A stretch of DNA of 64,000 nt, taken from positions 1 through 64,000 of the forward strand of contig VGXS01000006.1 in the NCBI GenBank assembly GCA_016873225.1. The letters run 5' to 3'. Below are positions 1 through 6,972 of this stretch, piece after piece. Position 1 is the first letter of the stretch. Each line of letters opens with the position of its first letter. The notes under the pieces are model-generated. The model ran no database searches. It was not told the DNA's origin and worked only from the letters and a program-made list of their open reading frames with translations. The position numbers and the translations under genes are program-made. This stretch comes from Planctomycetota bacterium (lineage in GTDB: Bacteria > Planctomycetota > Planctomycetia > Gemmatales > Gemmataceae).

Positions 1-104
1 ACTCCGTGAGGATGAAATGAAGAAATGAAGTGGGCTTTGTGAGTATTCGACTGGTCAAGTGGGGATTTCAACTGCGTTTTGTTATTTTAATTTGTTAGGA
101 AATT
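1..104. other. AT-rich non-coding edge
   Basis: No gene could be supported here. The stretch is much richer in A and T than the rest of the window and the low-GC character continues to about position 180, into the last codons of the leftward transporter gene. It carries a short direct repeat (GAAATGAA twice near 14-30). No terminator hairpin was recognised. Confidence 0.4.
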
Positions 105-1349
105 TCATAATTGGCGTTGATTGTTGCTGGCTTTGCTCGAATTCAAGTTGTTGGAATTTAAAAATACCCGATTATCTATGGCATTTGGCGGCCGTTTCCC
201 TCGTTCGCATGCCCCGGTTCCCATGAGCGCCAGCCCGGCGATGGGCCCTGCCGCGAGTGCCCATCCCACCCACGGACCCCGGGTTGATTCCAGGGCCGCC
301 ATGGCCTCGATGGCCGGAATGGTGACAGCGAAGCCCAGCGACACCATCAGCGCCGTTGCCGCGGCAACGCCATCCCGGGGGCACGCCGCCGAAGCCAAGG
401 CCGAAAACTGCGGGGAATCGGCCACAACGGTGCTGCCCCACAGGGCAAGCAGAGCCATGGCCGGCCACGGCGGCCATTCCGAGGCCCAAGGCCACGCCAG
501 CCCGCATGCCGCGGAGCAGGCCATGGAAAAACGGGCCACAGCCAAAGGACTTGTCCAGCGCGCCAAGTGTCCGCCCAGCACGCACCCCGCCGCGCCCATG
601 GCCACCACCCCGAAAACGGCCCATGGTGACGAAAACCCGGCCCGGGCGGCCAGCGTTGGAACAAGGGCCCAGAAGGCGTAGAGTTCCACCATATGTCCAA
701 GGTATCCGCCCAGGGCCGAGCGGTACTGCCGGCTTGCCCACGCTCCGGCGAGGCCCCGCCACGAGATGCCGGCCGAACGCTTCAGGTGGGGCCCGTCGCC
801 GCGAACCAGGACAGCCAGGCCTGCCAAAAGTGCCGCGGTGCTTGCCCAGGGGATGATGGCGCCGGCGCGCCCGCCGGAGCCGGTGACGGCCCTCAGCAGC
901 CAAGGGCTGGCCGTGCCCAGCACCAGCGCGCCGACCAGCCAGCCCAAGGCCTGTGGCGCCTTGTCCGGAAACCAGGAGACCACCAGCTTCATTCCCAATG
1001 GGTAAACACCCGCGAGGCTGATTCCCGTGAGAAACCTGAGGCACCCGGCATGCCATGGTTGCGAGGCCAGCAGCAGTGCCGCCGTGCTGGCGGATGCCAT
1101 GGCCGCCGAGAGCGCGAAGACCCGGCTTGCCGCAAACCGGTCGGCCAGTCCGGACAGGGCGAAAATCATGGTCCCGGCGACGAATCCCGCCTGAGTGGCC
1201 AGAATCAGCGGCGCTTTTCCCGAGGAGCCGGCGAGTTCGGCCAAGTCGTCGGTGGCTTGCGGGGCGAACCAGACCGAGGTGCCCAGCACCTGCGCCGCGA
1301 CCAGCAGGCCAAGGATCAGGCTGGGATGGCTCTGGCCAACTGGCGGCAT
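105..1349 (-). CDS. MFS transporter
   Basis: An inner-membrane permease of the major facilitator superfamily, 414 residues, close to the usual 400-450. The protein is a run of about twelve hydrophobic segments rich in Ala, Gly, Leu and Trp. The first starts near residue 10, and a short basic loop after the second segment (GLADRFAASR, around residue 67) matches the MFS loop 2-3 signature. The substrate cannot be told from sequence. The ATG at 1349 is the first plausible start and faces the divergent PQQ-like gene at 1434. The last 30 residues or so (Asn/Ser-rich) are encoded by AT-rich DNA unlike the body of the gene, so the C-terminus may be an extension created by a rearrangement or loss of the original stop. 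Confidence 0.8.
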   Translation of the reverse strand: MPPVGQSHPSLILGLLVAAQVLGTSVWFAPQATDDLAELAGSSGKAPLILATQAGFVAGTMIFALSGLADRFAASRVFALSAAMASASTAALLLASQPWHAGCLRFLTGISLAGVYPLGMKLVVSWFPDKAPQALGWLVGALVLGTASPWLLRAVTGSGGRAGAIIPWASTAALLAGLAVLVRGDGPHLKRSAGISWRGLAGAWASRQYRSALGGYLGHMVELYAFWALVPTLAARAGFSSPWAVFGVVAMGAAGCVLGGHLARWTSPLAVARFSMACSAACGLAWPWASEWPPWPAMALLALWGSTVVADSPQFSALASAACPRDGVAAATALMVSLGFAVTIPAIEAMAALESTRGPWVGWALAAGPIAGLALMGTGACERGKRPPNAIDNRVFLNSNNLNSSKASNNQRQL

Positions 1350-1433
1350 CGGCGTGAATCCGGCGGTTGCGGACGGCGCGCGAAAATGCGACTATATCAT
1401 CCTCCTCAATTACCCCGAGGCGGAGACACAAGC

Positions 1434-2660
1434 ATGTGGCGGATCATTGCGGCGGCGCTGGTGATGACGGCGGCGGCCCGGGCCGACAACTGGCCAAGGT
1501 TTTTCGGCGAAAACGGATCAGGCATTGCCACCGGACAGAAATTGCCCTCCCCCATCGACGCGAAGGAGCATGTCCGCTGGAAGGTGCCGACCCCGGGTGC
1601 CGGCAACGGATCTCCCGTGCTTTGGGGCGAACGCCTCTACCTGCAAACCGCCGGAACCGCCGGCAGTGGCAGGGCGATGGTGTGCATGTCTTCCACCACG
1701 GGCAAGGTGATCTGGGAAACCAAGCTTTCGGGCGACAAGGCCCCCATCCACGCCAAGAATTCCCTCGCTTCCTCCACTCCCGCGGTCGACAGCGCCCGAG
1801 TCGTCGGGATCTTCTGGGATGGCAAGGCGATGGAACTCGCCTCCTTCGACCTTGAGGGCAAGCAGCAATGGAAAACCCCCCTGGGGCCCCACAAGAGCCA
1901 GCACGGCTGTGGCCATTCTCCCGTGCTGCATGGCGGCAAGGTCTTCGTGAACAACGACCAGGACGATTCCGCCTCCCTATTGGCCTTCGATGCCGAGACC
2001 GGCAAGAAGGCTTGGGAACAGCCCCGCAGGGCGTTCCGGGCCTGCTACTCCACCCCGCTTCTTCGCCAAGGCAAGGCCGGCACCGAATTGGTGGTCATCA
2101 GCACCGCCGGGCCCGCCGCCTACGAACCGGCGAGCGGCAAGCTGCTTTGGGAACACAACTGGAAATTCACCGCCAACCCGCTGCGCACCGTGGCCTCGCC
2201 GGTTCTGGCCGGCGACCTCGTGCTCGCCTCAAGCGGCGATGGCAAGGGTGACCGCCACCTCGTCGCGGTGCGCCCGGCCCAAGGTTCATCGGCTGAACTG
2301 GCCTGGGAGAACACCAAGGCTTTCCCCTATGTTCCCACCCTCATTTTCGACAAGGGCCGCCTGCTGGGCGTGACGGACAAGGGCCTGCTCCTGGTTCACG
2401 ATGCCGCCTCGGGCAAGGAATTGGCCAGCCGGCGCCTCGGCGCCGGATTCAGCGCTTCACCTCTGCTGGTCGACGGCGTTCTCATCGCGGTCGATGAGAA
2501 GGGAAGCCTCTCCTGCCTGGGAACCGGCGAGGGCTATCCGCTTTTGGGCAAGACCGAACTGGGCGAGGCGGTGATCGCCACGCCCGCGGTTGGCAACGGC
2601 GGGTTGTTCATCCGCACGGCCGGGCATGTCATTTGCCTGGGTCGGAAGGACAAGTCTTGA
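1434..2660 (+). CDS. PQQ-like beta-propeller repeat protein, secreted
   Basis: A secreted or periplasmic beta-propeller protein of 408 residues, of the kind found in many copies in planctomycetes. The ATG at 1434 opens a short signal peptide (MWRIIAAALVMTAAARA), followed by the family's opening NWPRFFGENGSG, where related proteins read WPxFRGpxgxG. Repeats of the PQQ-enzyme type follow, for example TTGKVIWETKL, FDLEGKQQWKTPLG, FDAETGKKAWEQ and PASGKLLWEHNW, each with the Gly-Lys-x-x-W core. The frame stays open upstream to 693, but that part is arginine-rich shadow sequence antisense to the transporter, so 1434 is preferred. No catalytic site is recognisable. The role may be a scaffold or outer-membrane assembly function like BamB, which is inference only. 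Confidence 0.8.
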   Translation: MWRIIAAALVMTAAARADNWPRFFGENGSGIATGQKLPSPIDAKEHVRWKVPTPGAGNGSPVLWGERLYLQTAGTAGSGRAMVCMSSTTGKVIWETKLSGDKAPIHAKNSLASSTPAVDSARVVGIFWDGKAMELASFDLEGKQQWKTPLGPHKSQHGCGHSPVLHGGKVFVNNDQDDSASLLAFDAETGKKAWEQPRRAFRACYSTPLLRQGKAGTELVVISTAGPAAYEPASGKLLWEHNWKFTANPLRTVASPVLAGDLVLASSGDGKGDRHLVAVRPAQGSSAELAWENTKAFPYVPTLIFDKGRLLGVTDKGLLLVHDAASGKELASRRLGAGFSASPLLVDGVLIAVDEKGSLSCLGTGEGYPLLGKTELGEAVIATPAVGNGGLFIRTAGHVICLGRKDKS

Positions 2661-2691
2661 TCGGCTGCAGGCCATTTAGGGAGAAACCATC

Positions 2692-3108
2692 ATGGCGCGT
2701 TTGATGATGTTGGTCGCGGGCTTGGCGCTCGTGGGCCTGGCGACGGGCAGGGCGGAGGAGAAGAAGCCCATGGGCGGCAAGGTGTTCGAATTGCGTACCT
2801 ATTATGTGCATCCCGGCCGGATGCCCGCCCTTGAGAAGCGCTTCAAGGATCACACGATCGGCCTTCTTGGCAAATATGGCATGAAGCTGGTGGGATTCTG
2901 GAAGCCCGCCGATCCGAAGCAGGCCGAGGAGGTGCTCGTGTACCTGGTGGAGCATTCCAGCCGGGAGGCCGCGGACAAGGCCTGGGCCGACTTCCGCAAG
3001 GACCCGGACTGGATCGCCGCGCGCGACGCCTCCGAAAAGGACGGCAAGATCGTGATGAAGGTGGATGTGCAGTGGTGGAACGCCACCCCGTACTCCGCCA
3101 TCAAGTGA
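2692..3108 (+). CDS. NIPSNAP family protein, secreted
   Basis: A 138-residue protein with a signal peptide (MARLMMLVAGLALVGLATGRA) followed by a single dimeric alpha/beta-barrel domain of NIPSNAP type. The diagnostic start is KVFELRTYYVHPGRMPALEKRF, near residues 30-50, and the domain continues to the conserved aromatic strand around VQWWNATP near the end. Bacterial NIPSNAP proteins have no settled function. A Shine-Dalgarno-like GGGAG sits 10-15 bases before the ATG. The gene lies 31 bases after the PQQ-like gene and 24 before the helicase gene, so it is probably co-transcribed with them. Confidence 0.85.
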   Translation: MARLMMLVAGLALVGLATGRAEEKKPMGGKVFELRTYYVHPGRMPALEKRFKDHTIGLLGKYGMKLVGFWKPADPKQAEEVLVYLVEHSSREAADKAWADFRKDPDWIAARDASEKDGKIVMKVDVQWWNATPYSAIK

Positions 3109-3132
3109 TGAGGCCGAGGGTGAGCGGGGATC

Positions 3133-5247
3133 GTGGATAAGCGGACCCTGCTCCTGTCTCCGGTGCCTTCCGGCACATCGGCGGCGTTCATGCTGCGCTG
3201 GCTTTGTGAAACGACGCGGCTGGAGGCCTCGGCCTTCGGCCGCTTCGACTTCATGGCCGGACAGGTTTTGGTGGAGGTGGCGCCCGAGGCCGCCGGAAAG
3301 GTCGCCGAGAGGGTAGCCGGGGCGCTGTTGGGCGGCGCCCGCATCCAGTGCCATTCCCAAGGTTCCGGCAAGGCCGCCGCCGATGCCCGGCGATGGGCCC
3401 GCCTTTCCGATTGCCTCGCATGGGAAGCCGAGGATGAAACCAGGCGTGGCCTTGAGGGAACCTTTCGCCCCGGTGACAGGCTCGGCCGGCTCAGGATGGT
3501 TGAGGAGACGGCCGGCCTGTGGGGGCGAACCATCGTCACCCTGGCACCCGAACGGGGAGGCGACCTGCCCTGGTCGCGCCTGGACCCGGGCCTGCCCGTC
3601 GTGCTTGTCACCGAGGGTCGAACCGAAGGCGAGGCGCCGGCGAGGGGGGTCGTGACATCCCGTTTGGCCGGGCGACTGGTGGTGGCCCTGGATGATGATC
3701 CGCCCGGAGACGGCGACCTTGTCAGCGTCTCGCGCGCCCCCGATGAGGTCTCCATGGACAGGCTGCGCGCCGCCCTGGCGCGGGTGGCCTCCGCGGGCGC
3801 GGACCGTGTCGGGCGCCTCAGGGATGTCGCCTCGGGGGAAGCCCCGGCTGAATTCGTCGAGCCCGCCGAACCCGAATGGATCAATCGAGGTCTTAACGAG
3901 TCCCAGAAAGCCGCCGTGCGCCTGGCGTTGGGCTCGCGCGACATCGCCCTTGTCCATGGCCCGCCGGGAACCGGCAAGACCACGACCCTGCTCGAGGTGG
4001 TGCGGCAGGCGGTCAGGCGGGGAGAGAGGGTTCTCGTCGCCGCTCCCAGCAACCTCGGCGTGGACAACCTGCTTTCGGGCCTGGCGCATGGGCATTTGCG
4101 CGTGGTCCGCCTCGGTCATCCGGCGCGGGTGCACGAGGATTTGCTCGATCATTCCCTCGACGCGCTGGTGGAAAGGCATCCCGACACGCGGGAGGCGCGA
4201 AGGCTTGCCAAGCAGGCCCGGGCCCTGTTCCGCAAGGCGGGAAAATGGACCAGGGCGAAACCGGAAGCGGGCGCGCGGCAGGCGGACCGCGCCGAGGCGC
4301 GGCGCATGCTGTCCGACGCCCGAGCGCTTGATGAACAGGTGGTGGCGTCGATCCTTCGCGACGCGCAGGTCGTGGCCGCCACGGCGACCGGCCTCGACGC
4401 CGGCCTGTTGGGAGGCAGGCGCTTCGACCTCGTGGTGCTGGACGAGGCGGCCCAGGCGACCGAACCGGCGGCCTGGTCGGCTCTTATCCATGCCGATCGC
4501 GCCGTGCTGGCGGGCGACCCGTGCCAATTGCCTCCCACGGTGGTGTCGGATAGGGCCGCGCGGGCCGGCCTGGGAGTCAGCCTCCTGGAACGGCTACTGG
4601 CCGCGGGATCGGCCATTCCCTCGGTGATGCTGGATACCCAGTACCGCATGAACAGCGAACTGGCTGCTTTCCCCTCCGCCGATTCCTACGGCGGAAAACT
4701 GCTCACCTTTCCGGGCAACGCCTCGTTCCGCCTTGCGGGCAGCGCCTGGGCCGACCCCCCTTTCCTGTTCGTGGACACGGCCGGCACCGGCTGGGAGGAG
4801 CAAGCGGTCGAGGCGGAGGGATCCTCGCGTTGGAATCCCGGCGAGGCCGATTATGTCGTCCATCTGGCCCGCGCCCTTTTGGGCGAGGGCGTGCCGGAAC
4901 AATCGATCGGCCTGATCACGCCCTACGCGGCCCAGGCCCGCCTGCTGCGTGAACGGCTAGGCAGGCAAGGTGTGGAAATCGACTCCGTTGACGGGTTCCA
5001 AGGCAGGGAAAAGGATGTGATCGTGGTTTCCATGGTCAGGTCGAACGAGACGGGCGGGATCGGCTTCCTTGCCGAAACCCGCCGCACCCATGTCGCCATC
5101 ACCCGGGCCCGCAGGCTGCTCGTGGTCGTCGGGGATTCAGTCACCCTTGGATCGAACCCGTGGTACCAGCGCCTTGTGGAAAGGGCCCGTGAAATCGGCG
5201 GGCACCGGAGCGTTTATGAGGATCCCATCGGGTTGGAACTCGTTTAA
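3133..5247 (+). CDS. SF1 UPF1/SMUBP2-like helicase
   Basis: A 704-residue superfamily 1B-type ATP-dependent helicase of the UPF1/IGHMBP2 group, expected to unwind DNA or RNA in the cytoplasm. The motifs appear in order. Walker A GPPGTGKTTT is near residue 276, motif Ia VLVAAPSN follows, Walker B LVVLDEAAQ is near 433, the Q-Y-R-M motif (LDTQYRM) is near 502, and motifs V-VI (VDGFQGREKDVIVVSMVRSN, then THVAITRAR) are near 618-660. The N-terminal 250 residues lack these motifs and correspond to the beta-barrel/stalk region of the family. The start is a GTG at 3133 after a weak ribosome site. The length matches bacterial SMUBP2-like proteins. The native substrate is unknown. Confidence 0.88.
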   Translation: MDKRTLLLSPVPSGTSAAFMLRWLCETTRLEASAFGRFDFMAGQVLVEVAPEAAGKVAERVAGALLGGARIQCHSQGSGKAAADARRWARLSDCLAWEAEDETRRGLEGTFRPGDRLGRLRMVEETAGLWGRTIVTLAPERGGDLPWSRLDPGLPVVLVTEGRTEGEAPARGVVTSRLAGRLVVALDDDPPGDGDLVSVSRAPDEVSMDRLRAALARVASAGADRVGRLRDVASGEAPAEFVEPAEPEWINRGLNESQKAAVRLALGSRDIALVHGPPGTGKTTTLLEVVRQAVRRGERVLVAAPSNLGVDNLLSGLAHGHLRVVRLGHPARVHEDLLDHSLDALVERHPDTREARRLAKQARALFRKAGKWTRAKPEAGARQADRAEARRMLSDARALDEQVVASILRDAQVVAATATGLDAGLLGGRRFDLVVLDEAAQATEPAAWSALIHADRAVLAGDPCQLPPTVVSDRAARAGLGVSLLERLLAAGSAIPSVMLDTQYRMNSELAAFPSADSYGGKLLTFPGNASFRLAGSAWADPPFLFVDTAGTGWEEQAVEAEGSSRWNPGEADYVVHLARALLGEGVPEQSIGLITPYAAQARLLRERLGRQGVEIDSVDGFQGREKDVIVVSMVRSNETGGIGFLAETRRTHVAITRARRLLVVVGDSVTLGSNPWYQRLVERAREIGGHRSVYEDPIGLELV

Positions 5248-5286
5248 CATGGGGTATCAGTTTTTCATGCGACCGGAGAACGCGAC

Positions 5287-6129
5287 ATGCGACCCCTGAC
5301 GCTTCTGGCCTTGCTGGCCTCCGCCGTGATCGCGGCGGAACCCGCCGGCAAGAAAACAGTCGAGGTTCCCTACAAGCTGACGCAACCCAAGCACATCCTT
5401 GTCAGGGCCAAGATCAACGGCAAGGGACCGTTCAACTTCATCATGGACACCGGGGCGCCGGCCCTGTTCTTCACCGAGGCCGTCGCCGCCAAGGCCGGTG
5501 TCAAGGCGGATGAAAAGGGCTGGGGCGCCTGCGAGACATTTGAACTTGAGGGCGGCCTGGTCGTGCCTTCGGCCAAGGGCCGGGTGGACACGCCCTTCCA
5601 GCTTGAGGGCATGAATGGAATGGGGATCGGAGGCGCCGAAATTCATGGCCTCATCGGCTACAACATCCTCGCCCGCTACCGCATCACCATCGACCTGTCG
5701 AGCGACCGCATGCGTTGGACTCCCCTTGATTGGAAGCCCGACGGCCCGATGGGCGTGAGGAACCAGGGTGGCGGATCCGACGCGGGGCAGACCTCGCTTG
5801 AACTGATGGGATCGATGATGAAGGGGCTGGGCGGTTTGCTGGGACGCAAGGCCACCCCGACGGTGACGGCGCGCGGCCAGGCTGGCCTCGTGCTCCGCGA
5901 CGAGACGGCCGGGCCCGTGGTGGCCTCGGTGCTCAAGGGATGGCCCGCGGAAGCCGGCGGCATCAAGCCTGGCGACCGACTCGTGATGGTGGACGGCAAA
6001 ACCGTGACCAAGGCCTCCGAGGCCCTGGGGCAGGTTGAGAAGATGGAAGCCGGCCGGAAACTGCCGTTGTCCCTGGATCGCGAGGGCAAGCGGTTGGAAG
6101 TGGTCCTCGAACTGGCGGAGGGTTATTGA
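5287..6129 (+). CDS. Retropepsin-like aspartyl protease with PDZ domain
   Basis: A secreted protein of 280 residues. It has a signal peptide (MRPLTLLALLASAVIA), a retropepsin-like domain with the catalytic motif FIMDTGAPALF near residue 55, a second beta-structured half ending near residue 145 (GLIGYNILARYRITIDLSS), and a C-terminal PDZ-like domain at about residues 195-278 (KGWPAEAGGIKPGDRLVMVDG). The family acts as a single-Asp subunit that dimerises, and the PDZ domain probably binds peptide ends. The next gene encodes a paralogue with the same architecture and starts one base after this stop, so the pair is an operon and likely a tandem duplication. Confidence 0.85.
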   Translation: MRPLTLLALLASAVIAAEPAGKKTVEVPYKLTQPKHILVRAKINGKGPFNFIMDTGAPALFFTEAVAAKAGVKADEKGWGACETFELEGGLVVPSAKGRVDTPFQLEGMNGMGIGGAEIHGLIGYNILARYRITIDLSSDRMRWTPLDWKPDGPMGVRNQGGGSDAGQTSLELMGSMMKGLGGLLGRKATPTVTARGQAGLVLRDETAGPVVASVLKGWPAEAGGIKPGDRLVMVDGKTVTKASEALGQVEKMEAGRKLPLSLDREGKRLEVVLELAEGY

Positions 6130-6130
6130 A

Positions 6131-6940
6131 ATGGCCTACCTGATCGTAGCCCTGGCGACATGCCTGTTCGGACCCGGTGAAGCCGAAGCCGGCGTCGCCG
6201 TGCCGTTCAAGTTGCTGACCACCGGTCATATGACGGTGCAGGTGAAGCTCAACGGGAAGGGCCCCTACACCCTGATATTCGACACCGGCGCTCCCATGAG
6301 CATCGTGAACAACCGCTTGGCGCGCGACGCCGGGTTGCTCAAGGACCGGCCCGTCGTGCTATTCGCCCCCTTCGGTTCCAGGGGCGAGGTCAAGGTGAAG
6401 GAGTTCGAGGTCGGCGGCCAAAAGGCCTCGGACATCAAGGTGGCGGTGATGGACCATCCCACCGTTGAGCTGTTCAGCAAGCATTTCGGGCCCATCGACG
6501 GGATTGTTGGCTTTCCGTTTTTCGCCCGCTATGCGGTGACCATCGACTACCAGTCCAAGACGCTGACCTTCGCGCCGGGAACCTACAATCCGCCCGATGT
6601 GATGCAGGCGATGATGCGCGCCATGCTTTCTCCCGAGGGCCGCGGCGACAAGCCGAAGGTTCTTTCCGGCGGCGCCGTGATCGGTTTCACCGTTCGCGAG
6701 GAGACACGCGACGGATCAAGGCTGCTTCTGGTGGAAACGGTGGCCAAGGGCGGGCCCGCCGAGCAGGGTGGCCTTTTGCCCGGAGACCGCCTCGCCCTTC
6801 TCAACAAGCGCTGGACCGACACGCGCGCCGACCTGCTCGATGCTCTCGAGGCGATCAGGCCGGGCCAGAAGGTGCCGGTCGTCGTGGAACGGTCCGGCAA
6901 GGCTGTCATGCTCGAGTTGGCGGGCGCCCCGGGCATTTGA
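6131..6940 (+). CDS. Retropepsin-like aspartyl protease with PDZ domain (paralogue)
   Basis: Second of two adjacent retropepsin-PDZ proteins, 269 residues from the ATG at 6131. It has a signal-like N-terminus (MAYLIVALATCLFGPGEAEA), catalytic motif LIFDTGAPMSIVN near residue 50, the family motif GIVGFPFFARYAVTIDYQ near residue 122, and a PDZ-like C-terminus (GGPAEQGGLLPGDRLALLNK). The opening strands (VPFKL, KLNGKGPYTLIFDTGAP) closely match its neighbour (VPYKL, KINGKGPFNFIMDTGAP), supporting duplication. An in-frame upstream extension to 6035 lies within the previous gene and is rejected. The two proteins could form a hetero- or homodimeric protease in the periplasm. Confidence 0.85.
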   Translation: MAYLIVALATCLFGPGEAEAGVAVPFKLLTTGHMTVQVKLNGKGPYTLIFDTGAPMSIVNNRLARDAGLLKDRPVVLFAPFGSRGEVKVKEFEVGGQKASDIKVAVMDHPTVELFSKHFGPIDGIVGFPFFARYAVTIDYQSKTLTFAPGTYNPPDVMQAMMRAMLSPEGRGDKPKVLSGGAVIGFTVREETRDGSRLLLVETVAKGGPAEQGGLLPGDRLALLNKRWTDTRADLLDALEAIRPGQKVPVVVERSGKAVMLELAGAPGI

Positions 6941-6972
6941 CCCGTTTCGGCCTGGGATTGACGGAGTTGGCA

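Noticed and set aside
693..1433. N-terminal extension of the PQQ-like protein
   Set aside because: The extension lies antisense to the transporter and lacks a ribosome site or homology; the signal peptide begins at 1434.
2629..4527. Long leftward ORF opposite the helicase gene
   Set aside because: High-GC shadow of the helicase: Arg/Gly/His-rich, no family motif, and the plus-strand frame carries clear helicase motifs.
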